DNA of 64,000 bases from Leptolyngbya sp. SIOISBB (GCA_010671905.1 JAAHII010000001.1:2170001-2234000), one strand, 5' to 3'; numbered from the stretch's first letter, positions 53,901 to 63,229 are shown. Notes: generated from the sequence alone by a model not told the origin. Made by a program: numbers and translations.

Positions 53901-54769
53901 TCCATAATTAAGGTATTGAATAGGCTAGCGGTCAGCCAAAGAGTGGTAACTCCATACTCCCGCAGTACCCATTCCAGATCGCGGGGGTCAGGCAAACCGC
54001 TGCCAGGGAATAGGACACAGTGACCGCCATTCAGTAATGCTCCCCACAGTTCCAACGTTGCTGCATCAAAGGAAATGGGAGCCAGTTGTAGCAGCACGCG
54101 ATCGCCATCCAACGGCGTATAGTCTGCCCCCAACACCAGTCGCAGTACTCCTTGATGCGGTATTGCGACGCCCTTAGGCTGTCCGGTCGATCCAGAGGTG
54201 TAGTTGACATAGGCCAGGGCATTTGGTGAAGTTGGGATTATTGGTGTAGATATATCCTGAGGCGCATCGGCCCCCCATCCCGGTTCCAAATGGAGAATTG
54301 TCGCGTTCGTCGTTGGCAGCTTGGAGCGTAGGGATTCCTGGGTGAGGATGAGTGGGGCAGCGGCATCCGCCAGCATGAAAGCAAGGCGATCTTCTGGATA
54401 AGCAGGGTCGAGAGGAACGTAAGCTCCCCCAGCCTTGAGAATGCCAAGAATAGCCACCACCATTTCTAAAGAGCGATTCAGGCAAATAGCTACAAAATCA
54501 CCAGGTTTGAGACCGTGTTCCCTGAGATCACAAGCCAAATAACTACTGCGCCGGTCTAACTCTTGATAAGTAAGCGTATTTGTTTTTTGACGAGGGAGCG
54601 TGGGTAGTGAAACAGCAATCTTCTCAGGGTGCTGCTTGACTTGTAATTGAAATTGCTCATGAATGCTGTTGGCTGTTGAGTAAGCAGCCGTCATATCGTT
54701 GAGCTCAGAGTCGATCGTTATGGAGTGTTGTGTAGGTATTATCCTTGGTGGCTGCTCTGAAGCACTCAC
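47923..54769 (-). CDS. Hybrid megasynthase A-PCP-KS-AT-ACP-aminotransferase, one frameshift
   Basis: 2281 residues after removing one base from the G run 53112-53116, which restores TAPQTALEATLVAIW between A and PCP. Order: starter A domain without C domain (pocket residues D-A-L-W-L-G-G-T-F-K); PCP (DNFFDMGGTSLLG); KS with catalytic Cys in VNTACSTSL (near base 52319), HGTATPMGD and SNVGH; AT with GHSIGE and HAFH, the malonyl signature; ACP (DLGLDSLSL, near base 49970); a class III PLP aminotransferase with the Lys in TYGKVIGGGLP (near 48600), like the internal aminotransferase of McyE. No ketoreductase is present. GTG at 54769 has AAGGAG eight bases upstream. The chain would be an aminoacyl-malonyl beta-keto acid aminated at C3. 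Confidence 0.88.
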
Positions 54770-55189
54770 TATATTGCTCCTTTACTTCTTAATATTTTTG
54801 ATTAAAGGATTTTCGATAATTTAGATTTTCTAGATATTTTTCATAGTTAATCAAAATATATTGGCCTATTCTTCGGCAAGAATGCCTGCCTGACTTCATT
54901 CAAACTTTATGGATAAACCAATTATCTTTGTTTAAAAATCCGAAGGTCGATTTTCATTAGATTCTTGGGCAGAAGAATTTAATCAATGAAGACCTTCCCA
55001 ACTTGTGAAGCATTTGTGTATTTTGGTGTTTCAGGATCAGGCCATGAATCCGTATGGCCTGATTGGCGCAGAAAACTTTTTAAGTCTCATAGTGGATCGA
55101 TGAAATGCTCAAAATAATTGCTGAAACCCATTCGCTTCATTCGACTTCCTGAGCAACCTCAAAATCCCCATCTCAATGAGAATCCTCTG
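54770..55189. other. Upstream region of the biosynthetic cluster
   Basis: 420 bases, AT-rich for the first 200 (54785-54970). It should contain the promoter for the whole leftward cluster. Beyond the AAGGAG ribosome site I can point to no certain -35/-10 pair or operator. A segment ending in GCGCAGAAAACTTTTT (about 55068) resembles the nearby IS1-like end and may be another scrap. Confidence 0.45.
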
Positions 55190-55922
55190 TTCACTGGGGT
55201 TTCAGGAGTTTTCTGCACCACCTGTATGGCACAGGCACTTCGCCAAATTTGAGGGAGTGAACCAGTAAGCGCAGGGCATGCTTCAACCTCTCAAGTAGTG
55301 ATGAAGCCGTGCCAGAGAATGTCGCAACCGCGTATTACCCCTCGACTCGGGACATATAGGTCTTGCTGACAATCTGGTCACCTTCTGGAAAGCACTTGGC
55401 ATAGACGGTGTCGCCTAAGGCCTCCGGCAACGCTACGCGAATGGTGACAGAGAAAAAGCATTGTCACAGATCACTTCACTACGTGCCACAACGTTTCAAA
55501 GGCTGCAGCGCTTCAATCACCAACGATCCAGCCTAAGATTCCGGGTTGGAAGTGATCGATAGCCGTCCAAATCCAGCCTTTATTTTTTAACTCCAGACCA
55601 AGGTTTCCAGCTCACCGAGTTCTCCGATTTCTGGCACGGTGTCTGGTTCGTAGGCATCAGTGAAACACTCATCAACCTGAGCGACCCAAGTGATTACAGT
55701 GGTGTGATCACTTGGGTCACCCGTTCGATGCCACGAAATCCCGTCCTATTCGCGTAAAGCCTCAGACAGTGACGATTCATCTCCTCCGAGCTACCTTACT
55801 CAACCTCGTATTGGTCGATAAATTGACGATCGGAAGCTACGCAGATATGGTTCTACTTCCCTTACCGATGCTTACCGTTCTTGCGGATATGCTTCCCATC
55901 ACATGCCGGGCATTGCATGCGT
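55190..55922 (-). pseudogene. IS1-family transposase remnant
   Basis: On the minus strand the sequence starts MQCPACDGKHIRKNGKH (zinc-binding N-terminus) and later shows RQFIDQYE, GFRGIERVT, DHTTVITWVAQVDE, FPEGDQIVSKTYM and NTRLRHSLARLHHYL, all ordered parts of an IS1-like transposase, but in several frames with stops and gaps. It is dead. The 55923-56067 stretch beyond holds no gene. Confidence 0.75.
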
Positions 55923-56067
55923 GAATCCCTGATTCATAGCTTGTTTACGCAAGGCCATTTAGTGAATATGAGTGCTCTTTAAATTACTTTTGTGACATCA
56001 AGATTAATAGTCGTTGTTTAATCATTTTTGAAGCTACTAAAACTCCTTGAATTCCATAAAGCAACTA

Positions 56068-56122
56068 GACTTGAAATTAGATACCCTTAAAGAGATTTTG
56101 AATTCGAACCTCACCCTCTCCG
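56068..56122 (+). repeat. Degenerate tRNA-Ser 3' fragment, candidate attachment-site copy
   Basis: Aligned without gaps to the tRNA-Ser 3' part (31207-31261): both begin GACTTGAAAT, have 24 bases of diverged middle, then a T-arm-like TTCGAA and CCCTCTCCG. The last 24 bases including flank (56102-56125) match 31241-31264 at 20 of 24. The shared register makes chance unlikely. It marks the right end of the candidate island. Confidence 0.7.
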
Positions 56123-56196
56123 TTGATTAATGAAGGTTCATTCAGCCCCTAACTGAGTACAGTTTTGAAGGTTGCCTAGAGGTGCTCAGATCTCAT

Positions 56197-57339
56197 TTAT
56201 GGAAGTAATTCTACAGACTGAATGAGCGTCATATCGTGGTTTGTGGGGTCAAAATCATCTGGAAAAAGCGTAGGACAGGAAAAAATAGAAATTTCTTCGT
56301 CCGTTTGTGCTGCTGATAATTCGGTAACGATCGCTTCAACATCCTCAAAATCCTCAGATTGTTCGACCACTGCCTCCAATGTCCAGCCATTCTCTGGCTC
56401 GGTTAAGTCACTGAGATTAAGGGTGGCCAGCTCAGATAGCAAAGCTTGGCGGATCGTTGACGGCAGCAGCGAAAAACAGACATCTGGGTCAGTGGTCTCA
56501 TCGGTGTAAGAGGCCCCTTGGAAAGTCGCTTGATCTAGAACGGCCTCGGAAAAATCAGCCTGAATCAACGTGGCATGGGTAAAATTCGACTCCGTCAGAT
56601 CAGCCTCTGTGAAACTAGCACCAATCAGCGTTGATCCAGAAAGATTAGCCCCGATTAAGACTGCGCCATCTAATTTAGCCTCTGAGAAATTCGTGTTTTC
56701 CAAAATACTTTCATTTAAGATGGCACGACGCATATCAATCTGATAAAGCCAGGTTGAATTGAGATTGATTCTGCGTAAGTCTGTACTTGCCAAAAAGGCT
56801 CGGTCAGGTTCTGCAGTATCCACAAATAAGAGATCTTGTTCGTATAGCAATCTCACGACGATGGCTTTGCGATCGCCATTCAAAGTTCTGAGAACTGTCA
56901 GGGTTTCAGCCCTCAATAAATCTTGAATGCGCTGTTGAATTTCCGGATCAGCATTAGAACTCTGCAAGAGGAGATTCGTCATGGAATCAATATAAGCGTT
57001 TAAGTACTGCACCTCTTGATTGTCAGCAGCGATCATACGATCCTGTTCACGCTGCTTTTCCGCAAGTTCTAAATCCTGTTCACGTTGTTCTTGGGCGATT
57101 TGATTATTGTTGTCTTCACTGCACTTTTGAAACCCAAAGGCGATGCAGGCTAAAGCAACAGGAATAATCAAAGCATTAAAGATATCCCACCAGTTAATAT
57201 CTGGCCAACCAAGGAACTTTTTGGGTGGTTCATCAACAATAAGTTTGAAGTCATCGAAATTAATCGAACTTAGTTTTTCAATTAATTTATCTAGACGGGT
57301 TGGTTCCTTTTTGGGATCAGGCGCTTGTTTCTCTGTCAC
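56197..57339 (-). CDS. Membrane-anchored pentapeptide-repeat protein
   Basis: 380 residues. A charged cytoplasmic N-terminus, one membrane helix (IFNALIIPVALACIAFGF, about 52-70), a Gln/Glu-rich coiled coil (about 75-105), a helical part, then pentapeptide repeats of the A(D/N)LXX type (about 185-285: TNFSEAKLDGAVLIGANLSG and on), ending in an acidic tail. The repeat forms a right-handed beta-helix used for protein contacts; specific role unknown. First gene past the island's right end. Confidence 0.85.
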   Translation of the reverse strand: MTEKQAPDPKKEPTRLDKLIEKLSSINFDDFKLIVDEPPKKFLGWPDINWWDIFNALIIPVALACIAFGFQKCSEDNNNQIAQEQREQDLELAEKQREQDRMIAADNQEVQYLNAYIDSMTNLLLQSSNADPEIQQRIQDLLRAETLTVLRTLNGDRKAIVVRLLYEQDLLFVDTAEPDRAFLASTDLRRINLNSTWLYQIDMRRAILNESILENTNFSEAKLDGAVLIGANLSGSTLIGASFTEADLTESNFTHATLIQADFSEAVLDQATFQGASYTDETTDPDVCFSLLPSTIRQALLSELATLNLSDLTEPENGWTLEAVVEQSEDFEDVEAIVTELSAAQTDEEISIFSCPTLFPDDFDPTNHDMTLIQSVELLP

Positions 57340-57607
57340 GAGGCGTCTCCTGGCGGCGACATCAACTAGCTGGCGGCTATGTCGTCATATCTTTGACTGC
57401 TTGAAACAGCCATAAGCATACTCAACAATCGATTGAGTGATGCACTATGAGCGAGCGGTAATCACTGTGGATAGGTGAGTCGCCTGATGACCTTAACTGG
57501 AGCCACGGCGAGCGTAGATGCATACCTGGATGCTCAGGCGCTGATGAGCCTGCTCACTCGGAGATTGACGAGCCTGCCGACCCATCAAACTTTGGGTGGC
57601 TGCTCTC

Positions 57608-57850
57608 TACTCGCACATACTTGCCGCTGGCAGTTAGCTAATCCAGCGTCTATTAACCAACTACTGACAGGTCATTGCTGCCACCTAAGACGCCCCCATC
57701 AGGACCGAGAGAACATAAGGATTGCTGTCATATTGGGCGCCAAAAGTCCTGTGAAACATGTCTCCCACGCCGAAGGTATCGACTGGCTGAATGGAGAGCA
57801 CAGCGATCGCAGCCTGTTTTTGGGTTGCCAAGACTGCATGGGAAGTTCCA
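57608..57850 (-). pseudogene. Decayed copy of the PfkB kinase gene 3' end
   Basis: Matches the start of the pfkB gene region at 61203-61430 in the same orientation. Shared blocks include GCTAATCCAGCGTC, CATTGCTGC, ATGTCTCC and AAGGTATCGACTGGCTGAAT. Stops and indels break the frame. It represents a past duplication of the kinase. The flanking 57340-57607 and 57851-58119 stretches show no other gene; GGAG precedes the 58120 start. Confidence 0.7.
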
Positions 57851-58119
57851 GCTGCGTTGCCCCCTTAGACCGATGGCCATGCTGTGGGCATCTGATGCAG
57901 CTCAAGTGTGATCGCTATGTTTCAAAAAGTCGAACTCAAAAGATTGACTCTTTTTTGTTGACAGTGCGTCAATTAAATTAAGTATTGTATCTTTTTTGGA
58001 TTCAATTCATAATCGAAATGTCCCTGGCTAGACTTGCAGCCTAAGCGGCCAATAGTTTTCAGGGGACAAGTCGCGTTTCGACACGACGACTGATTTGTCT
58101 TGAAATTAGGAGAATAATT

Positions 58120-58750
58120 GTGGCGACCCCGTATCAATACAACCGCCTGAACAAAGACGATGCTGCGGTGCTGATGGTGGATCATCAAGCTGGATTGGTA
58201 TCCCTGGTGCAGGATTATCCACCCAACGAATTTAAGAACAATGTGCTGGCCCTCGCCGACATTGCGAAGTTCTTTAACCTACCCACCATCTTGACCACCA
58301 GCTTTGAGCAAGGCCCCAATGGCCCCATTGTGCCAGAGCTGAAAGAGATGTTTCCCGATGCGCCGTACATTGCGCGTCCTGGTCAGATCAACGCTTGGGA
58401 TAACGACGACTTTGTCGCTGCTGTGAAAGCGACGGGCAAAAAGCAGCTCATCATTGCGGGCATCGTCACCGATGTCTGTGTGACTTTTGTGGCGCTGTCA
58501 GCGATCGAAGCTGGGTTTGATGTCTTTGTCGTCACAGACGCGTCCGGCACGTTTGATGAAACTGTGCGCGCCGCCGCCTGGGAGCGTATGAGTGCTGCAG
58601 GTGTACAGCTCCTCAACTGGTTCGCGGTGGCCTGTGAACTGCACCGTGACTGGCGCAACGATATCGAAGGTTTGGGCAACATGCTGTCTAACCACATCCC
58701 CCCTCTATCGGGGCTTGATGACCAGCTACTTTGCTCGCACAGGTCAGTAG
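58120..58750 (+). CDS. Isochorismatase-like cysteine hydrolase (YcaC type), one frameshift
   Basis: Reads as a 209-residue protein once one base is removed from the C run 58698-58703, which restores the family ending NHIPLYRGLMTSYF. The cysteine-hydrolase fold is shown by VLMVDHQAGLVSLV (catalytic Asp), the IARPGQINAWD segment and AGIVTDVCVTFVAL with the nucleophilic Cys. YcaC-type enzymes are octameric hydrolases of uncertain substrate. GTG at 58120 has AGGAG nine bases upstream. The frameshift is in an otherwise perfect gene, so a base-call error is likely. The next gene is close and may share the transcript. Confidence 0.85.
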
Positions 58751-58819
58751 TTTTTTGGGGGAGCGGTTTTGCACCCAAGACGCTCCCCGAGCATGAGCTG
58801 TCTTTACCCGTACGATTTC

Positions 58820-59393
58820 ATGACCATCCATCACCAGCTGCCCATGACTACTGCCAGTCAGCATGTCACCGCCGTCATTACCCATCGTGTGCGATCAGGC
58901 CGCGAAGCCGGATACGAAGAGTGGATCAAAGGCATCGCTGCCGATGCCCGCCAGTTTGAAGGCCATTTGGGAGTCAACATCCTGCGTCCGCAGCCAGGAG
59001 CGACCTCCGACTATGTGATTGTGTTGCAATTTAGTTCCTGCCCCAACCTCGATGCCTGGCTCAATTCTGATATCCGTAAGGACTGGATTGATCGCGTTCA
59101 ACCCCTGATTCAAGAACAAGAATCAGTGCAAGTGTTAACGGGTCTAGAAGGCTGGTTTCAGCTGCCTACCCAGGCCACCCCAAAAGCCCCCCAAGCGTTA
59201 TAAGCAGACAACTTTAGTCTGGGTGGGAGTGATGATGGTGTCCCTATTTGTGCAGCCGCTGATTGCGCCCGTAATGCAGTATTTGCCTTGGCTGTTGCGG
59301 GTCTCGGTGAATGTGGCCATCACCGTGGTGTTGCTGTCTTACGTCATCATGCCGCAGCTGACCCGGCGGTTTAAGGGTTGGTTATTTACTTAA
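58820..59393 (+). CDS. ABM-domain (antibiotic biosynthesis monooxygenase-like) membrane protein, one frameshift
   Basis: The N-terminal 100 residues are a dimeric alpha/beta-barrel ABM domain (AVITHRVRSGREAGYEEWIKG, LRPQPGATSDYVIVLQF). Removing one base within 59182-59192 (A4 then C6 run) continues the frame into KRYKQTTLVWVGVMM and two hydrophobic helices ending FKGWLFT and TAA, the usual two-part layout of cyanobacterial members. The whole is about 190 residues. Start is uncertain among ATGs at 58793, 58820 and 58844. A GGGGGAGCG/CGCTCCCC hairpin (58757-58788) stands in the gap before it. Enzymatic activity is not established for the family. Confidence 0.75.
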
Positions 59394-59406
59394 TAGGGTT
59401 AGCAAG

Positions 59407-61041
59407 ATGATGAATAAGCGAAATCTGGGATTCGATCGATGGGGCTGGCGCATGATGGCAGCGATCGCTGGTTGGGGTACCGCGGTTGCCCTAGGCACAG
59501 CTTCAGCCGCCTTGAGTGCCGAACGTATTGAGTTCTTCGTTGGCCCCTTTGAACCGGCTATTTGGATTGAAGATCTGGAAGCGCTGGCGAAAGACGGTAC
59601 AGTTACTGACCGTTTTCGGCCCTTTGCTAATCGGTTGAGTGAGCTGCAGTTGGAAGAACTACGGGCCTTTCTGAATCGTTCGGTGGATGTGGATTTGATC
59701 ACGCTATCGCAATTTACTTACTGGCAAGTAGGTGAACGCTTTCTCGATCGGGCCGGACAAGTGGTACAGACGGAGACCTTTCGCAATGGCTCGCGAGCCT
59801 TGCGGGCCGCCTTACTCGCTGCCGCTGCCGATGGTGAGGGCGTCACACCGTTGGAGGTGATGCAAGAATTTCCCTTGGAGGTGATTCAACTCGACTACGA
59901 TCTAACGCGACAGATTATCGACGAAAACCAGCGATTCTTTGCTGACCGGGAGGAGATCTTGGCACAGTTGCGAGCGATCGCTGAAGCCGAAGCCACCACA
60001 CTGCCTCCGTCTGACCTCTTCGATCCGACATCTCTTGGTCGCCAATCCTGGCAAACTGAAACCCTGACGTTTCAAAATCCATGGCGGGAAGGCAATATCC
60101 CCTTTGACCTTTATCTCCCTCAGATCAGCACCACGGAAATTGAAAATGACTCGATTCCTCTCATCGTGCTTTCTCACGGGGTAGCTTCAGGTCGCAATGC
60201 CTTTATCTACCTGGCTCAGCACCTTGCGTCCCATGGCTATGCCGTGGTTGTGCCCCAGCATGATGACGATAGTCAGAAGTATTTTCAGTTCCTCGCTGGG
60301 GTCGATCGCCCACCCAATCCGATCACTCTGATCAGCCGACCTCAAGACATTTCATCCGTTCTAGACACGTTGGCAACTCTGGCCGATACCAATCCAGAGT
60401 ATGCCACCCTAGATTTCGATAATGTTGGTGTATTCGGTCATTCCTTGGGGGGCTTTACCGTTTTGGCGGCAGCTGGGGCAGAACTGAACTTTGAGCAAGT
60501 CGATGAGAATTGTTCAATTGAAGATCGCGATCGCCCCTCCTTGAACCCTTCTCTCCTCGTTCAATGTGACTTGTCTGATCTATCCGAACAAGCGCCCTTT
60601 GACCTTCGAGACGAGCGCATCAAAGCCGTCTTTACTCTGAATCCTCCCACCAGCCTCTTTTTTGGAGAAAAAGGCCTGTCTCAGTTAGAAATTCCTACAT
60701 TGATGATGGCGTCAACTGCGGACATTGTCGTACCTGCAGTACCTGAACAAATCGAGCCTTATCACTGGCTCCAAATGGAAGATCATTATTTAGTCGTCAT
60801 GGAACCCGCCACCCACTTCACCTTTCTGGAAGGCGATTTGACCGAAGGGGCAATTCCATTGCCGAGTGCGCTTCTGGGACCTGATCCTGCTCAGGCTCGT
60901 CCTTATTTGCAAGCTCTCAGCCTGGCCTTTTTTAACCGCCATTTACAAGGTCAATTAGAGGCTGACAGCTTCCTATCTCAACCCTATTTGGATGCTCTGG
61001 GGACTGACTTATTTCAGGTTTCCATTGTGCGATCGCGCTAG
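59407..61041 (+). CDS. Secreted or membrane-associated alpha/beta hydrolase with DUF1400 domain
   Basis: 544 residues. An N-terminal hydrophobic stretch (MMAAIAGWGTAVALGTASAA) acts as a signal peptide. The DUF1400 domain follows (AERIEFFVGPFEPAIWIEDLEALAKDG, up to about 190), then a lipase-like alpha/beta hydrolase: PLIVLSHGVASGRN, and the nucleophile elbow GHSLGG with Ser near residue 348. A late acidic residue and THFTFLEGD supply the remaining triad. Cyanobacterial members resemble PAF acetylhydrolase-like esterases; substrate unknown. ATG at 59407 or 59410. It starts 13 bases after the preceding stop, so likely the same operon. Confidence 0.9.
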   Translation: MMNKRNLGFDRWGWRMMAAIAGWGTAVALGTASAALSAERIEFFVGPFEPAIWIEDLEALAKDGTVTDRFRPFANRLSELQLEELRAFLNRSVDVDLITLSQFTYWQVGERFLDRAGQVVQTETFRNGSRALRAALLAAAADGEGVTPLEVMQEFPLEVIQLDYDLTRQIIDENQRFFADREEILAQLRAIAEAEATTLPPSDLFDPTSLGRQSWQTETLTFQNPWREGNIPFDLYLPQISTTEIENDSIPLIVLSHGVASGRNAFIYLAQHLASHGYAVVVPQHDDDSQKYFQFLAGVDRPPNPITLISRPQDISSVLDTLATLADTNPEYATLDFDNVGVFGHSLGGFTVLAAAGAELNFEQVDENCSIEDRDRPSLNPSLLVQCDLSDLSEQAPFDLRDERIKAVFTLNPPTSLFFGEKGLSQLEIPTLMMASTADIVVPAVPEQIEPYHWLQMEDHYLVVMEPATHFTFLEGDLTEGAIPLPSALLGPDPAQARPYLQALSLAFFNRHLQGQLEADSFLSQPYLDALGTDLFQVSIVRSR

Positions 61042-61202
61042 TGATTTCATCGTCCTCATATCATCATGTTGCAGTTGTGCTGATCCACTCAATTCAGACA
61101 ATCCACCCCAAACGTTCAAGTTCTGAATTTTCAAGCTTGGAAGAGTCTACTGATCTATAGATGGAAGAGCCTGACCTAACCGCTCAAACTTTGGGGTCGA
61201 CG

Positions 61203-62099
61203 TTACCCATATACGCCTTCCACGGGCAGTTGGCTAATCCAGCGTCGGGTGCCAAAGGACTGACAGGCCATTGCTGCGACTTGAGAAGCTCCCTTTAAGG
61301 CCGATAGAAAATCGGCGGTGCCGGCATACTCGGCACAAAAGGCCCCGTGAAAAATGTCTCCTGCGCCCAAGGTATCGACTGGCTGAATGGTGGGGACGGC
61401 GAGTTCACCGGCCTGGGTTGGCGTCGCGTAGAGAATGGGCCGATCGCCCCATGTAACCGCCACTTGAGGAACCTGGAGTGATCGCAAATAAGCGATCGCT
61501 GCCTGCTCAGTGCCCACGTCCGGCGGGGAGAAATTGGCGGAAGCGATCACCACCGTTGCAAGTGGGAGCACCCGTTCAAACCCCGCTTTCCAACTGCCAC
61601 CATCCACCACAACAGGAATTTGCTGCTGCCGGGCCTGTTGGGCTAATTGTTCACCCACCACCATTTGATGGCCGTCGATCAAGAGACAGTCGGCATTAGC
61701 CAGCACGTCTTGATTAGGCAGATTTTGAGGAATCGGACGATCTGTAGCGTTGCGAGAAATGACGGCGCGATCGCCTGTGGTGCGATTGACCACGATGGAA
61801 GAAAACGGTGGCGGGGTAATCGTCTCTGGCATCAAGTCCACCAGTTCCACGCCGTGCTGGGCTAAGTCATCACGCACCACTGCCGCTAGAGGATGCTGTC
61901 CCAGAACGCCCACGAGCCGGGCATGACCACCCAAAGCGCTAAAGGCGATCGCGGCATTGGTTGCGGGTCCCCCCGCCGCTAGCAGCACCTCTTCAGCAAC
62001 TTGCTTCTCATTAGGCTGCAGTGCGTGTGTGGTTTGGTAGATGCAGTCTAGGGTAATTAGCCCGACAAAAACGCCCGTTTTGGCCATTTTTTCCGTCAC
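61203..62099 (-). CDS. PfkB-family carbohydrate kinase
   Basis: 298-residue ribokinase-like kinase. The glycine-rich N-terminal pattern AAGGPATNAAIAFSALGG and the anion-hole C-terminal DTLGAGDIFHGAF with the catalytic Asp are clear. The sugar or nucleoside substrate cannot be read from the sequence. It is divergent from rsmI, with about 50 bases between starts. A decayed partial copy lies at 57608-57850, so the locus was duplicated. Confidence 0.92.
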   Translation of the reverse strand: MTEKMAKTGVFVGLITLDCIYQTTHALQPNEKQVAEEVLLAAGGPATNAAIAFSALGGHARLVGVLGQHPLAAVVRDDLAQHGVELVDLMPETITPPPFSSIVVNRTTGDRAVISRNATDRPIPQNLPNQDVLANADCLLIDGHQMVVGEQLAQQARQQQIPVVVDGGSWKAGFERVLPLATVVIASANFSPPDVGTEQAAIAYLRSLQVPQVAVTWGDRPILYATPTQAGELAVPTIQPVDTLGAGDIFHGAFCAEYAGTADFLSALKGASQVAAMACQSFGTRRWISQLPVEGVYG

Positions 62100-62150
62100 T
62101 TAGGAACGACTGGGTTTATTCTGAAGCACAGCAAGCAGGACAACCCAGTT

Positions 62151-63053
62151 GTGACGGATCTCCACGGCAACGGCACGCTTTATATCGTTGGCACCCCCAT
62201 CGGCAACCTGGCGGATATGACGTTTCGTGCTATTGAGACCCTCAAACAAGTAGATCTGATCGCGGCTGAAGATACCCGCCACACCGGCAAACTCTTACAT
62301 CACTTTCAGATTGAGACCTCTCAAACCAGCTACCACGCTCACAATTGGCGCAAACGCCTACCGGAATTAATCAGCTATTTGCAGCGAGGCCAAGATTTAG
62401 CCCTGGTGAGCGATGCGGGCATGCCGGGGATTTCGGATCCGGGGTTTGAATTGGTGGAAGCTTGTGCTGAGGCAGACATATCAGTAGTGGCGATTCCCGG
62501 AGCGACCGCAGCGATTACGGCCCTCTGCATTTCGGGATTGCCCCCGCAGCCCTTCGTGTTTGAAGGTTTCTTGCCGACGAAAGGTCGCGATCGACGCGAT
62601 CAGATTACACGGCTGGCCATTGAACCCCGGACTTGGGTGCTGTATGAAGCCCCTCATCGCTTGTTGACCACCTTAAAAGATTTGCAAGGTCCGGTTGAAG
62701 ACGATCGCCGACTGGCTGTGACCCGCGAACTGACGAAACAGTTTGAAGAAGTTTGGCGCGGCACATTAGCAGGGGCGATCGCCCATTTCACCGATACGCC
62801 TCCTAAAGGAGAATTTACCCTCGTTATCGCGGGCAAACCGCCAACCGCAGAGGCCCCGGTCTCTGTTGAAGATTTGCAGCAAATGTTGACCGATTTGCTA
62901 GCGACAGGTCTGTCGCGATCGCAGGCTAGTCGCCAATTAGCCCAAGAGACAAGCTATAGCAAACGCGAAATTTATCAGATTGCGATCGGTTTGCCCGACC
63001 CCGTGTCGATAACGCTGGAAGGCGACCCAGCACCTAATGAAGATGAAGATTAA
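62151..63053 (+). CDS. rsmI: 16S rRNA (cytidine-1402-2'-O)-methyltransferase
   Basis: Methylates C1402 of 16S rRNA with SAM in the cytoplasm. 300 residues. Family marks: YIVGTPIGNLADMTFRAIETL, AAEDTRHTGKLL, ALVSDAGMPGISDPG and PIPGATAA-like VAIPGATAAITAL, all tetrapyrrole-methylase fold signatures. A GTG start at 62151 fits the family N-terminus; no strong ribosome site. Confidence 0.95.
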   Translation: MTDLHGNGTLYIVGTPIGNLADMTFRAIETLKQVDLIAAEDTRHTGKLLHHFQIETSQTSYHAHNWRKRLPELISYLQRGQDLALVSDAGMPGISDPGFELVEACAEADISVVAIPGATAAITALCISGLPPQPFVFEGFLPTKGRDRRDQITRLAIEPRTWVLYEAPHRLLTTLKDLQGPVEDDRRLAVTRELTKQFEEVWRGTLAGAIAHFTDTPPKGEFTLVIAGKPPTAEAPVSVEDLQQMLTDLLATGLSRSQASRQLAQETSYSKREIYQIAIGLPDPVSITLEGDPAPNEDED

Positions 63054-63229
63054 GCAACGAAAATAAGTTTCCGATTTAGAGAATATCGCAAACCGCAGTT
63101 GAGTCAGGTCATTCCAGATGACTACAACCACCATCCGCTGCGCTTCTTAACTCCGACTTCCGAATTCTGCATTCCGTAGGGCTTTGCACTTCCCGCAGGG
63201 TATTCTGCTACGGCTGGGGTTGCTTGCCG

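Larger units (their letters stand above)
31262..56122. mobile_element. Candidate genomic island integrated at tRNA-Ser
   Basis: The left edge is the intact tRNA-Ser. The right edge holds a 55-base degenerate copy of the tRNA 3' part. Between them lie several transposase genes and remnants and the biosynthetic cluster, while housekeeping genes resume outside. This is the layout left when a tyrosine integrase inserts at a tRNA 3' end. No integrase is visible, so the island, if real, is old and fixed. HIP1 octamers inside it suggest the source was also cyanobacterial. Confidence 0.6.

Noticed and set aside
55683-55718. Perfect 12-bp inverted repeat GACCCAAGTGAT/ATCACTTGGGTC
   Set aside because: It falls inside the decayed IS1-like coding region, where the bases encode the DHTTVITWVAQ segment; the palindrome is probably incidental.
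57475-57981. 168-codon plus-strand frame
   Set aside because: It is the opposite strand of the decayed PfkB copy and has no domain of its own.
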